Source: Macrococcus capreoli
GTDB taxonomy: Bacteria > Bacillota > Bacilli > Staphylococcales > Staphylococcaceae
Assembly (NCBI RefSeq): GCF_025628935.1
Contig: NZ_JAOTIS010000001.1
Span: 62,001 to 126,000 of the forward strand
Length of the DNA stretch: 64,000 nucleotides
Direction: 5' to 3'
This document shows positions 34,487 to 43,877 of the stretch, piece by piece. The notes under the pieces are model-generated. The model searched no databases. It saw only the letters and a program-made list of their open reading frames with translations, and was not told the origin of the DNA. Position numbers and translations under genes: made by a program. The first letter of the stretch is position 1, and each line of letters opens with the position of its first letter.

Positions 34487-34960
34487 ATGTTTCGTACAAA
34501 ACAAGATTTCTTAACACATTATCGTCAGGAAGCGAATACGACGATTGCCTGCTTAAAAGAATTAACAGACGAATCGTTAGAACAAGCGGTATCAGAATTA
34601 GACCGTACGTTAGGTGAGATTGCTTGGCACGTTGTTTCAAGTGTTGGTGGATTTGCGCATCAAGCGGGTCTACAAGTTGAAGGTGTAACATTTGGTTCAC
34701 CACAACCTGAAACAACTGCTGAAATCGTTGCAGCAGCAGAAACAATTTATAACAATACATTATCAGTATACGAAGCGGAATTAACAGATGCGTCATTATT
34801 AGAAGATGTTGATTTCTTCGGAACGACTATGCCACGTGGTCATTTATTATTTTCTATGATCACACATCAAACACATCATAGAGGTCAAATGACCGTATTA
34901 ATGCGTCAGGCTGATTTAAGGGTTCCACCGATTTACGGGCCATCTCGTGATTCTCAATAA
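34487..34960 (+). CDS. DinB family protein (putative metal-dependent thiol S-transferase fold)
   Basis: A 157-residue four-helix-bundle protein. The DinB His triad is visible as 'IAWHVVSS' (His48) and 'THQTHHRGQM' (two His near 125-131). Family members bind Zn or Ni and some act as bacillithiol or mycothiol transferases. In Staphylococcaceae, which use bacillithiol, a BstA-like role is possible but unproven. AAGGGGG lies upstream of the ATG, and a terminator follows. Confidence 0.8.
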   Translation: MFRTKQDFLTHYRQEANTTIACLKELTDESLEQAVSELDRTLGEIAWHVVSSVGGFAHQAGLQVEGVTFGSPQPETTAEIVAAAETIYNNTLSVYEAELTDASLLEDVDFFGTTMPRGHLLFSMITHQTHHRGQMTVLMRQADLRVPPIYGPSRDSQ

Positions 34961-34968
34961 ATTATTGT

Positions 34969-35006
34969 GTAAGTAGTCTTTTATTGTAGACTACTTACTT
35001 TTTTTA
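34969..35006 (+). terminator. Intrinsic terminator after the DinB gene
   Basis: GTAAGTAGTCT (34969-34979) and AGACTACTTAC (34988-34998) form a perfect 11-bp stem followed by a T-run. Confidence 0.9.
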
Positions 35007-35084
35007 TTTTAATGCTAATTTAATGTAATATTTATCTCATAACGGGTATAATGATTTATCTAGAGAGATATCGCGAGGTGACGC

Positions 35085-37127
35085 ATGGGAAGCTTTATTA
35101 TTATTTTAAGTCTTGTTTTTGCAATTATTTTATCAACGATTATACATTTTTATTTACCGAAAGTACCATTAGCTTTTATTCAAATTGCAATTGGTATGTT
35201 AATCTTCTTAACACCAGTACCGTTAAACGTAGAATTTGAACCTGAACTATTTCTATTAGGTATTATCGCACCATTATTATTTTTAGAAGGATATCATGTT
35301 TCAAGAATTACCTTCTTAAAATATTTAAAGCCGATTATATTAATGGCTATGGGGTTAGTATTTACGACAGTTATCGGTTTAGGTTATATTACGCACTGGA
35401 TGATGCCGTTCTTACCCCTTGCTGCGTGTTTCGCACTTGCTGCAATTATTTGTCCAACTGATGCTGTTGCAGTACAAGCGATTGCAAAAGGTAAGAAGTT
35501 ACCGAAAGGGTTAATGACCATCTTAGAAGGGGAGTCGTTACTAAACGACGCAGCAGGTATTTTAAGCTTTAAGATTGCATTACTTGCATTAACAACGGGT
35601 GTGTTTAGTGTATCAGAATCAATTTCGCAATTTATGGTAGCTACACTTGGTGGATTAATCGTTGGATTATTTGTAGGTTTATTATTTGTACAGCTTAGAA
35701 TTCTATTGATCCGTAAAGGATTTTACAATGAATATGTATTTATATTAATTCAGTTACTCACGCCATTCGTCATTTATGAACTGGCAGAACAAATCCATGC
35801 CTCGGGTGTAATCGCAGCTGTAATTGGCGGTATTGTTCATGGTATTGAACGCGATAGAATGAGTCAGGCAACGACACGTTTGCAAATCGGTTATAACAAT
35901 ACGTGGGGATTATTATCGACTGTATTAAACGGTTTCGTCTTTACACTACTCGGTTATTTAATTCCGGAAGTGACGATGTCATTAATTGAAAGTGGTAACG
36001 AAGATATTACATCGACGTTTATTTATATGGTAATCATCGCGTTACTTGTTTATTTATTTAGATTCATCTGGGTCTTCATCCTATACGATATGTTCTATAT
36101 ACGAGAAAGTCGTTTCGAACGTATATTAAATCGTGAAAATATCGATACGAAAGAAGTTCGTCCGAGTCGCTTTAAATACGCAATGATTGCAACTGTTTGT
36201 GGTGTTCATGGTACGATTTCAATGGCGATTGCGTTAACAATTCCAATTGAAATTGTTAAAGGCGAAATATTCAACTACAGAGATAACTTATTATTCATCG
36301 CTGCTGGTGTGATTGTCATCAGTTTAATAGTAGCGCAAATGCTGTTGCCGATATTAACACCGAAAGTTACGCCACAAGTTGACAATTCATTACTCAGCTT
36401 TAAAGATGCACGCATTAAATTAAAAGAATATGGTATTAAGTATATCCATGATAATACGACAAAAGAGAATAGCATTATTGCCGGCAATTTAATTCGTCAA
36501 TATACGATGCAGGTCGGTTTCTATAGTGAAGTGAGTGATCGTAATCACAGTCCGAAAGAGATCGATCGTTTACATGTAATTGCAATGAATACTGAAATGA
36601 AGACATTAGATGAAATGATTAGTACGAATGAAATAACACAAAGTTCATTTAATAACTATGTACAGTATATTGAGCGTTCGAAAATCTTTCATTCAACTAA
36701 TTTCTTTAGAAGAATGTTATTTATCTTTAGGATGCATCGTAAACGAAAAGCTTTCGCGAATCGTATTAATCAATCAAGCTCGTTATCTATTAAGAATAAC
36801 TTACAGGAAATTCAAAAGATTGCCGCGCGTGTGCACTACAATGTAGTTCAGCGCCTGGCAGATGAGATGACCGTTGATAACCGTGTTGAAGTGGCACTCG
36901 TTTCTGACAACTACTTAAATCGTGTGAATCAACTGAAACGTAATATGACGAGTGAATCATTAGAAGACGAAGAAACATTATTTGCATTAGACGTATTAAA
37001 TGCTGAGAAAGATTTAATTAACCGACTCTTTGCAAAAGGTAAGATCACAACGAATTTAGCTGTAGAACTCAGACAGTCTATCAATTATGATGAGATGATG
37101 TTACTTGATACGTACGATGAACATTAA
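35085..37127 (+). CDS. Na+/H+ antiporter, CPA1 (NhaP) family with long cytoplasmic tail
   Basis: A 680-residue antiporter. The membrane part (about 1-415) has 12 helices and the CPA1 core 'ICPTDAVAVQAI' (ion-binding 'ND/TD' region, near residue 124) and 'EGESLLNDAAGILSFKIAL' near 147. The remaining 265 residues are cytoplasmic and helical, probably regulatory. It exchanges sodium or potassium for protons for pH and salt homeostasis. GAGGTGACGC precedes the ATG. It is monocistronic with a strong terminator. Confidence 0.9.
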   Translation: MGSFIIILSLVFAIILSTIIHFYLPKVPLAFIQIAIGMLIFLTPVPLNVEFEPELFLLGIIAPLLFLEGYHVSRITFLKYLKPIILMAMGLVFTTVIGLGYITHWMMPFLPLAACFALAAIICPTDAVAVQAIAKGKKLPKGLMTILEGESLLNDAAGILSFKIALLALTTGVFSVSESISQFMVATLGGLIVGLFVGLLFVQLRILLIRKGFYNEYVFILIQLLTPFVIYELAEQIHASGVIAAVIGGIVHGIERDRMSQATTRLQIGYNNTWGLLSTVLNGFVFTLLGYLIPEVTMSLIESGNEDITSTFIYMVIIALLVYLFRFIWVFILYDMFYIRESRFERILNRENIDTKEVRPSRFKYAMIATVCGVHGTISMAIALTIPIEIVKGEIFNYRDNLLFIAAGVIVISLIVAQMLLPILTPKVTPQVDNSLLSFKDARIKLKEYGIKYIHDNTTKENSIIAGNLIRQYTMQVGFYSEVSDRNHSPKEIDRLHVIAMNTEMKTLDEMISTNEITQSSFNNYVQYIERSKIFHSTNFFRRMLFIFRMHRKRKAFANRINQSSSLSIKNNLQEIQKIAARVHYNVVQRLADEMTVDNRVEVALVSDNYLNRVNQLKRNMTSESLEDEETLFALDVLNAEKDLINRLFAKGKITTNLAVELRQSINYDEMMLLDTYDEH

Positions 37128-37166
37128 AAAAGCTTTCAGCCAAAATTTTTGGCTGAAAGCTTTTTT
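37126..37166. terminator. Bidirectional intrinsic terminator
   Basis: AAAAAAGCTTTCAGCC and GGCTGAAAGCTTTTTT form a perfect 16-bp stem with A and T runs. It serves the antiporter gene and the convergent pfl operon. Confidence 0.92.
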
Positions 37167-37170
37167 ATGT

Positions 37171-37923
37171 TTAATTCAAAGGTGTTTTACCTTTAAAGTT
37201 AATTAAATCATAAGCACGTTTTACTTCTTCATCACTTGGTGGTTCAACGTCTGCTAATGGATATTGTAAATTCATTGCTTCCCATTTATGCACTCCTAAT
37301 TGATGATATGGTAATATTTCGAATTTCTCAACGTTATCTAATGTATTAATAAATTCACCAAGTTTGATTAAATCAGCTTCGTCATCTGTAATACCAGGAA
37401 CGAGTACGTGTCTAATCCATACCGGTTGTTTTCTATCAGATAACAAACGCGCAAATTTCAGAATGTGATCATTCGGTTTCCCTGTCAGTTTAATATGTTT
37501 ATCGTTATCGATATGTTTAATATCTAACAGGAATAAATCTGTATTTTTCTGCATATTATCAAAGTGGTGCATAAATGCAGGTGTTTCATTAAAGCAACCC
37601 GCTGAAGTGTCGACACATGTTGAAATACCGTGTTGCTTAAGTTTAGCAAATAATGCTTCTAAAAATGGTAACTGCAGTAGCGGCTCTCCGCCACTGACAG
37701 TTACACCACCACCTGATGCATTAAAGTAGGGGATATAAGGTAACACTTCATCCACAATCTCATCAGCTGTAACCTCTCTTGAAGGTGTGGCGATTTCCCA
37801 CGTGTCTGGGTTATGGCAGAACTGACAACGTAACAGGCAGCCTTGTGTAAATAATATATAGCGTAGTCCTGGTCCATCTACGGTTCCTAAGCTTTCTACT
37901 GAATGAATGTGTCCCTTGATCAT
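37171..37923 (-). CDS. pflA: Pyruvate formate-lyase activating enzyme
   Basis: A 250-residue radical-SAM enzyme that installs the glycyl radical on PflB. The iron-sulfur motif CLLRCQFC uses Cys29, Cys33 and Cys36. The N-terminal '[13 protein letters not shown]' and '[16 protein letters not shown]' (SAM-binding GGE motif, near residue 78) are diagnostic. It lies 22 bases downstream of pflB and is co-transcribed with it for anaerobic pyruvate cleavage. Confidence 0.96.
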   Translation of the reverse strand: MIKGHIHSVESLGTVDGPGLRYILFTQGCLLRCQFCHNPDTWEIATPSREVTADEIVDEVLPYIPYFNASGGGVTVSGGEPLLQLPFLEALFAKLKQHGISTCVDTSAGCFNETPAFMHHFDNMQKNTDLFLLDIKHIDNDKHIKLTGKPNDHILKFARLLSDRKQPVWIRHVLVPGITDDEADLIKLGEFINTLDNVEKFEILPYHQLGVHKWEAMNLQYPLADVEPPSDEEVKRAYDLINFKGKTPLN

Positions 37924-37945
37924 TAATACCCCGTCCTTTTATTGA

Positions 37946-40195
37946 TTACATTTTTTCGTGGAATGTTCTTGAAATTACATCTAATTGTTGTTCTCTTGTT
38001 AATTTAATAAAGTTTACTGCATAACCTGATACACGGATTGTAAGTTGTGGGTATTGTTCTGGATGTTCCATTGCATCAAGTAAAGTTTCACGGTTAAATA
38101 CGTTAATATTTAAGTGGTGACCATGTTGCATTGCATATCCGTCTAATACACCGACTAAGTTTTGTTGTTGTGCTTCGTCTTCTTTACCTAATGATTTAGG
38201 TACGATAGAGAATGTATTTGAAATACCATCTTTACAGCAGTCGTAAGGTAATTTAGCAACTGATGATAAAGAAGCTAACGCACCGTTTTTATCGCGACCG
38301 TGCATTGGGTTTGCACCTGGAGCAAATGGTTCACCCGCTTTACGTCCGTCAGGTGTGTTACCTGTTTTCTTACCATAAACAACGTTTGAAGTGATTGTTA
38401 ATACTGACATTGTATGTTCAGAATCACGGTAAGTTTTATGTTTACGTAATTTGCCCATGAATGATTCTACTAATTGTACAGCAATATCGTCTACACGTGA
38501 ATCATTATTTCCGTATTGAGGGAATTCTCCTTCAGTTTCGAAGTCTACAACTAATCCTTCTTCGTTACGGATTGTTTTAACTTTAGCATATTTAATAGCT
38601 GATAATGAGTCAGCAGCAACTGAAAGTCCTGCAATACCTGTAGCCATTGTACGAATAATTTCTGTGTCATGTAAAGCCATTTCAATTCTTTCATAACTAT
38701 ATTTGTCATGCATATAGTGAATCACGTTTAATGAGTTGATATAAACGCCAGCTAACCAATCCATCATTGCATCCAATTGTTTGTATACTGTATCGTAATC
38801 TAATACTTCATCAGTGATTGGTGCGAAGTTTGGTCCAACTTGTGCACCAGATTTTTCATCTTTACCACCGTTGATTGCGTATAATAAAGTTTTCGCTAAG
38901 TTTGCACGCGCACCGAAGAATTGCATTTGTTTACCAATTTTCATCGCACTTACACAACAAGCGATACCGTAGTCATCACCATAGCTTTCACGCATTAAAT
39001 CATCATTTTCATATTGAATTGAGCTTGTTTGAATACTCATTTTTGCACAATATTTTTTGAAGTTTTCAGGTAAGCGTGTAGACCATAATACTGTTAAGTT
39101 TGGTTCTGGCGCTGGACCTAAGTTATCTAATGAATGTAAGAAACGGAATGAGTTTTTCGTTACTAATGGACGGCCATCAATACCAACACCACCGATTGAC
39201 TCAGTTACCCAAGTTGGATCGCCTGAGAATAATTCATTGTAGTCTGGTGTACGAGCGAATTTCACTAGACGTAATTTCATGATGAAGTGGTCGATGATTT
39301 CTTGTACTTCCATTTCAGTAATTGTTCCTGCTTTTAAGTCACGTTCAGCATAAATATCTAAGAATGTAGATACACGACCTAAACTCATTGCAGCACCGTT
39401 TTGTTCTTTAATTGCTGCTAAGTAAGCTAAGTAAGTCCATTGTACTGCTTCTTTGAAGTTTTCAGCTGGACGAGAAATGTCGAAGCCGTAAATTTTACCT
39501 AATGCTTTTAATTCGTTTAACGCACGATATTGTTCAGAAACTTCTTCACGTAAACGAATGATATCTTCTGACATTGTAGTAGATAAGTTATTGAAGTCTT
39601 TTTGTTTTTCGTTCATTAAGAAATCTACACCGTATAAAGCAACACGGCGATAGTCACCGATAATACGTCCACGACCGTAAGCATCTGGAAGACCAGTGAT
39701 GACACCCGCTTTACGACAAGCTAACATTTCTTTAGAGTAAGCATCGAATACACCTTGGTTGTGCGTTTTACGGTAGTCAGTAAAGATACGTTCAGTTTCT
39801 TTATCTAATTCGTAGCCGTAAGATTCACAAGCTGCTTTCGCCATACGAATACCACCGAATGGTTGCATTGAACGTTTGAATGGTTTTTCTGTTTGAACCC
39901 CTACAATTGTTTCTAAATCTTTATTTAAATAACCTGCATCATGTGATGTAATTGTTGATACGACTTTCGTATCCATATCCCACATACCGCCACGGTCACG
40001 TTCTTCTTTCGTTAATTGCATTACTTGATCCCATAATTGTTTCGTCGCTTCTGTAGGACCTGCTAAAAATTCATCATTGCCTTCATATAAAGAATAGTTT
40101 AATTGGATAAATTCTCGAACGTCGATTCTTTTGTTCCATTTACCAGTTTTAAAACCTTCCCATGCATTTGTTTTTTTCGTCTCTTCTTTAAACAT
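37946..40195 (-). CDS. pflB: Formate C-acetyltransferase (pyruvate formate-lyase)
   Basis: A 749-residue glycyl-radical enzyme that converts pyruvate and CoA to acetyl-CoA and formate during fermentation. The catalytic Cys pair is in '[11 protein letters not shown]' near residue 413. The radical Gly is in 'RVSGYAVNF' near residue 724. Full length matches the family. The ATG has GGAGGGATTAAT upstream. A Rex-like palindrome overlaps the promoter. It is followed by pflA, its activase. Confidence 0.97.
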   Translation of the reverse strand: MFKEETKKTNAWEGFKTGKWNKRIDVREFIQLNYSLYEGNDEFLAGPTEATKQLWDQVMQLTKEERDRGGMWDMDTKVVSTITSHDAGYLNKDLETIVGVQTEKPFKRSMQPFGGIRMAKAACESYGYELDKETERIFTDYRKTHNQGVFDAYSKEMLACRKAGVITGLPDAYGRGRIIGDYRRVALYGVDFLMNEKQKDFNNLSTTMSEDIIRLREEVSEQYRALNELKALGKIYGFDISRPAENFKEAVQWTYLAYLAAIKEQNGAAMSLGRVSTFLDIYAERDLKAGTITEMEVQEIIDHFIMKLRLVKFARTPDYNELFSGDPTWVTESIGGVGIDGRPLVTKNSFRFLHSLDNLGPAPEPNLTVLWSTRLPENFKKYCAKMSIQTSSIQYENDDLMRESYGDDYGIACCVSAMKIGKQMQFFGARANLAKTLLYAINGGKDEKSGAQVGPNFAPITDEVLDYDTVYKQLDAMMDWLAGVYINSLNVIHYMHDKYSYERIEMALHDTEIIRTMATGIAGLSVAADSLSAIKYAKVKTIRNEEGLVVDFETEGEFPQYGNNDSRVDDIAVQLVESFMGKLRKHKTYRDSEHTMSVLTITSNVVYGKKTGNTPDGRKAGEPFAPGANPMHGRDKNGALASLSSVAKLPYDCCKDGISNTFSIVPKSLGKEDEAQQQNLVGVLDGYAMQHGHHLNINVFNRETLLDAMEHPEQYPQLTIRVSGYAVNFIKLTREQQLDVISRTFHEKM

Positions 40196-40235
40196 ATTAA
40201 TCCCTCCAAATTTCTTTTTGTTAATTACTTCACAA

Positions 40236-40271
40236 TTTAATTATAACACCTTTTCGTGAATTGAATCACAT
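40236..40271 (-). promoter_or_regulatory. pfl promoter with Rex-like palindrome
   Basis: On the minus strand TATAAT lies at about 40240-40246 upstream of pflB. About 10 bases further upstream, GTGAATTGAATCAC (40256-40269) forms a palindrome with GTGA/TCAC arms. Rex sites in Gram-positives are TTGTGAA-n4-TTCACAA, so this is a partial match that would overlap the -35 region and couple expression to the NADH/NAD+ ratio. Confidence 0.5.
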
Positions 40272-40458
40272 TATTTTTGAAAACGATTAAATTTTTTAAA
40301 AGTGTTGAAAACAAAGGGGTTTGCTGTAATGGTACAGAACCTTATACCTTCTATTGTATATATAACAGGTGTAAAATGAAAATGATGTGATGTATTTCTT
40401 GATGCGTAAACTGTGGAGATATCGGTTATATCCATGTACAATGATAAAGGTGAATCTT

Positions 40459-40899
40459 ATGAGAGAAATCAATCATTCAGAAATAACGTTACTTAAACAA
40501 ATCGCATATTTACACGAAAGTATACCGACATATTATAATGAAGCGTACCACTTCACATCTTTAGATGTTGAATTGCGCTATGAATCTATACAATTGCTCA
40601 TGAAACATCGGAACGACCGTATCGTTGTAATAGAAGACGGACAGCTTTGCGCATTTATATGGTTTAATTTAAATGAATATGCCCATATAAAATCAACATT
40701 TGTTAGTATGAATTATCGCCATCAGGGCTATGCGACACAATTAAAACAATACGTCGCGTCATTGGCTAGACAACACGGCATTACAATGATTCAGTGCGAC
40801 GTTGATCCTAATAATATTCCGATGTACAAGCTAAACCATAAGTTAGGATATCAACGTGCATTAAATGGAAATAAAATGATAAAGATATTAGAGGTGTAA
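40459..40899 (+). CDS. GNAT family N-acetyltransferase
   Basis: A 146-residue acetyltransferase. The acetyl-CoA motif is 'MNYRHQGYATQLKQYV' near residues 85-100 (R-x-x-G-x-A), followed by 'NNIPMYKLNHKLGYQ' (motif B). Substrate unknown. I chose ATG 40459 with AAAGGTGAATCTT upstream over longer in-frame starts. The corA gene begins two bases after its stop codon, so the pair is co-transcribed. Confidence 0.78.
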   Translation: MREINHSEITLLKQIAYLHESIPTYYNEAYHFTSLDVELRYESIQLLMKHRNDRIVVIEDGQLCAFIWFNLNEYAHIKSTFVSMNYRHQGYATQLKQYVASLARQHGITMIQCDVDPNNIPMYKLNHKLGYQRALNGNKMIKILEV

Positions 40900-40900
40900 C

Positions 40901-41848
40901 ATGATTAGAACGCTATATATTGATGAATTAAATACTTTACATGTATGCAACTCACCGTATGAAATAGAAGTGACACCGAAATGGTTATGGGTAGATATGA
41001 GTGAACCGACGACAGAAGAAAATTTATTGTTGAGTCAATTTTTTCACTTCCATCCATTGTCTATTGAGGATGCAACAACAGTGAATCAACGTCCTAAATA
41101 TAAAGAGTACGATGATTATTTATTCTTCGTCTTCCATGCTATTGATTTACGCACGATGAAGCCGGAAGAAATTGATATATTTATTAATAGTTCGCTCATC
41201 GTAACGTATCATAAAGAAGCTTCAGAAGAGGTCGATAAAGTATGGAAGATGTTACTCAATAAAAAGCCGAATGAAAAAGTAACAACGAATGAAGTCATGT
41301 ATAAAACGCTTGATGCGATTGTCGATAACTATTTCCCGTTTGTATATGATTTAGAAGATAAAGTATTCTCATTTGAAGATCGTCACTCAGTCAACATCTC
41401 TACTGAGAACTTAATTGATGAAACGTTTGATTTAAGAGAAGATCTTTTACTGATCAGACGAACTGTATTGCCGATGCGCGACTTAGTCTACCGATTGCTT
41501 GAAGGTCGAGTACTCGCACTAAATAAGAAACAGAAAATATTTTTGCATCATATTAATGACCATTTAATTAAACAAGTTGAGATGATTGAATCATCGCGTG
41601 AGATGACAGCGGATATCCGAGATAATTATATTTCTCTTAACTCATTTAGGATGAATAATATCATGAAAATCTTAACGATTTATTCAGTTATCTTCATGCC
41701 ATTAACATTAATTGCAGGGATTTATGGTATGAACTTCGATGTAATGCCTGAGTTACACTGGAAATATGGTTATTTAGCAGTATGGATCGTCATGATTGCC
41801 ATTTCATTAGGGATGATTGGCTATTTCAGAGTGAAGAAGTGGTTTTAA
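40901..41848 (+). CDS. corA: CorA family magnesium (divalent cation) transporter
   Basis: A 315-residue channel protein. The large N-terminal cytoplasmic domain and long helix precede two C-terminal transmembrane helices, with the selectivity motif YGMNF near residue 277 between them. It belongs to the CorA/YfjQ branch. GAGGTGTAAC precedes the ATG. It lies directly downstream of a GNAT gene and ends at a bidirectional terminator. Mg2+ is the default substrate; Co2+ or Ni2+ transport cannot be excluded. Confidence 0.9.
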   Translation: MIRTLYIDELNTLHVCNSPYEIEVTPKWLWVDMSEPTTEENLLLSQFFHFHPLSIEDATTVNQRPKYKEYDDYLFFVFHAIDLRTMKPEEIDIFINSSLIVTYHKEASEEVDKVWKMLLNKKPNEKVTTNEVMYKTLDAIVDNYFPFVYDLEDKVFSFEDRHSVNISTENLIDETFDLREDLLLIRRTVLPMRDLVYRLLEGRVLALNKKQKIFLHHINDHLIKQVEMIESSREMTADIRDNYISLNSFRMNNIMKILTIYSVIFMPLTLIAGIYGMNFDVMPELHWKYGYLAVWIVMIAISLGMIGYFRVKKWF

Positions 41849-41860
41849 TTTAATTAATAA

Positions 41861-41905
41861 AATAATAACCGGTCAATCACTTAAGTGGACGACCGGTTAT
41901 TATTA
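41861..41905. terminator. Bidirectional intrinsic terminator
   Basis: AATAATAACCGGTC (41861-41874) and GACCGGTTATTATT (41891-41904) form a perfect 14-bp stem between corA and the convergent cupin gene, whose stop codon overlaps it. Confidence 0.88.
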
Positions 41906-42415
41906 TTTTATATAAGTGCCACAGTGATAAATGTTATGCCATTCTTTAAACATTAGACCTGAGTTACCTTCTATTGGATCGTATTCAGGCAACATTACAC
42001 TATTAATCGTTTGATTAATTGATTGAAGTTGATCATATTGTGTGCATGTTTCAAATGGCTGGTCTGTAGGGTAAGCACCAACGACAGTAAAGTCTTTACT
42101 TGCGGTAATACATTTGTGGCCGTAACCCGCAGGTAATAATAATGCATCACCTGCAACGACTTCAATTGTCGAGCCGTTTTCTCCGCCAATCATTAGCGTC
42201 GCTTGACCAGAGACGACACCTAATACTTCATGCGTATCAGGATGGAAGTGTTGCTCATTAAATACACTGCCTGTCCATAAACCATGCCAATGATTGTGCT
42301 GGAATAAAGATTTAAAATCTTCTTCAACGGCTTTATAGATGATTACCGGCAATATCATATGATTCGGGGTGCTTGGGGACACAGGACTATGCAATATTTG
42401 ATAGCGCACATTCAT
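41903..42415 (-). CDS. Cupin domain protein (YjlB-like)
   Basis: A 170-residue single-cupin protein. The metal-binding motif reads 'HFHPDTHEVLGVVSGQATLMIGG' with the two His and Glu of cupin motif 1, and 'LLPAGYGHKCITASKDFTVVGAYP' as motif 2. YjlB-like proteins have no established function. The start is uncertain: ATG at 42415 lies very close to AAAGGAG, while the in-frame GTG at 42409 has a better eight-base spacer. Confidence 0.78.
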   Translation of the reverse strand: MNVRYQILHSPVSPSTPNHMILPVIIYKAVEEDFKSLFQHNHWHGLWTGSVFNEQHFHPDTHEVLGVVSGQATLMIGGENGSTIEVVAGDALLLPAGYGHKCITASKDFTVVGAYPTDQPFETCTQYDQLQSINQTINSVMLPEYDPIEGNSGLMFKEWHNIYHCGTYIK

Positions 42416-42573
42416 CGCTCCTTTCATATAAATAAAAAATATTTTAGATGTTGATATTATTTTTTATCAAAACATCGTATATTGCAATAAATAAGTATTT
42501 TGAAATGTAATTCACATATGATTGCATGATAATATGATAAAATAGAATTTAGAATGATGAAGGTGGGATTAAC

Positions 42574-43458
42574 TTGAAAAAATTTGCGATGATTGCAATT
42601 TCAGGTGCTCTATTTTTAACGGGTTGTAGTAATGATAATACTGATAAACTCAAAAAAGAAGTAGAACAGTTAAAACAACAAAAAGATAAAATTGAAAAAG
42701 AATATAAATCTTTAAAAGAAAAGAATAAATCAATTGATGAATCGATTAAAGAAAAGCAAGATGACATCGATAAAATGAAGGCAGAAAAAGAGAAAGCAAT
42801 AAAAGAACAGTTAAAACGTGAAGAAGAAGAGAAAAAGAAACAGGCTGCGAAAGAAAAAGCACAAGCCGAGCAAGCTAAAAAAGAACAGCAGAAAAATGAA
42901 AATAAAATGAAAGCAGCAAGAACGAAAGAAATCATGCCAAATACAATCGAAGCGAGTACGAATGGTAAGTTAGAAGTGGTGAAGTCGATAAAAGATGCCA
43001 ATATTAACTTAAAAGATGCGGGGATGGATACGACGATTCACCGTATTCAAATTTTTAAGGTGACGCAAATGCCTAAAGATCAAGTTGTATTATTTAATGG
43101 TGATACTGAAGGATACGTCTTAATGTATGAGGTAACGACGGAGAATACAACGAATGCACCATTGTACTATAATAATGTTGGTATGCTGGATCTAGGTCAG
43201 AAGAAAATATTCTCTGAATATGCTTCGTTTATTCCACCTGATTTCCAGGAGACTGGGATGAAAAAGAGCAAAGTCAACTATAATGAATACGCACCGAAAG
43301 AGTCGACAACGAGTTATAAATCAATGGCCATTAGTAAAGAAGATTATAAAGCGATAGCAAGCGGAAAAGCGAAGTTAATGATCAAAGGCGGCGTATCAGC
43401 TTCTAAGACGATGGAAAATAAAACAAACGTTAATTCGACAGGCTATTTAATCCAGTAA
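42574..43458 (+). CDS. Lipoprotein with charged coiled coil and C-terminal DUF5068-like domain
   Basis: A 294-residue surface lipoprotein. The signal peptide ends in the lipobox LTGC with Cys18. A long Lys/Glu-rich coiled coil follows (about 25-115) that would hold the C-terminal globular domain away from the membrane. The globular part (about 130-290, 'IHRIQIFKVTQMP', 'GYVLMYEVTTENTT') resembles DUF5068/DUF4352-type beta domains of Firmicute lipoproteins. Function unknown. Translation starts at TTG, with AAGGTGGG upstream. It appears monocistronic. Confidence 0.75.
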   Translation: MKKFAMIAISGALFLTGCSNDNTDKLKKEVEQLKQQKDKIEKEYKSLKEKNKSIDESIKEKQDDIDKMKAEKEKAIKEQLKREEEEKKKQAAKEKAQAEQAKKEQQKNENKMKAARTKEIMPNTIEASTNGKLEVVKSIKDANINLKDAGMDTTIHRIQIFKVTQMPKDQVVLFNGDTEGYVLMYEVTTENTTNAPLYYNNVGMLDLGQKKIFSEYASFIPPDFQETGMKKSKVNYNEYAPKESTTSYKSMAISKEDYKAIASGKAKLMIKGGVSASKTMENKTNVNSTGYLIQ

Positions 43459-43515
43459 TATGTTTGAAACATTAATATTCGGGAATAGGATTGAAAAGAC
43501 TACGGAGGCGTAATT

Positions 43516-43809
43516 ATGCATGAAGAAAAGTTTGTATTGTTAGAAGGCAAATCGTTGACGCTCGCTGAAATAGCGCGTGAATTAGAAGCGATTACAGGCT
43601 ATACTGTTAAAGACTCTTATGGTGATGTTAATCGCATCGTTGCACAAAAACCAAATTTCGACCAGGACTTTGAATCGTATTTAATAACATATGAATATAA
43701 TGAATCGAATGACCTTACGGACGTTATAGTAACAACGCCGAAAGATGAGGCGATTAATTTTAAATCAGATCAAATGAAAGTAAGATTAATATCATATAAA
43801 ACAAAATAA
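43516..43809 (+). CDS. Small conserved-looking hypothetical protein
   Basis: A 97-residue soluble protein that I do not recognise. It is predicted alpha/beta, acidic at the N-terminus, with no signal peptide or membrane helix. GGAGGCG lies upstream of the ATG, the codon use resembles the neighbours, and a terminator follows, all supporting a real gene. It lies 57 bases after the lipoprotein stop codon and may share its transcript. Confidence 0.65.
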   Translation: MHEEKFVLLEGKSLTLAEIARELEAITGYTVKDSYGDVNRIVAQKPNFDQDFESYLITYEYNESNDLTDVIVTTPKDEAINFKSDQMKVRLISYKTK

Positions 43810-43813
43810 AGTT

Positions 43814-43866
43814 TAAAAGTGTGTTAATGTATATGTAAGTTAATATATATTAATACACTTTTTTAT
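43814..43866 (+). terminator. Intrinsic terminator
   Basis: AAAAGTGTGTTAATGTATAT pairs with ATATATTAATACACTTTT (mismatches small), followed by T residues, just before the next lipoprotein gene. Confidence 0.78.
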
Positions 43867-43877
43867 TGGAGATGCTT

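Noticed and set aside
42549-43001. 150-codon minus-strand ORF rich in Ser, Phe and Cys
   Set aside because: It is the antisense of the Lys/Glu-rich coiled coil of the lipoprotein gene, which keeps the opposite frame open by composition. It has no RBS.
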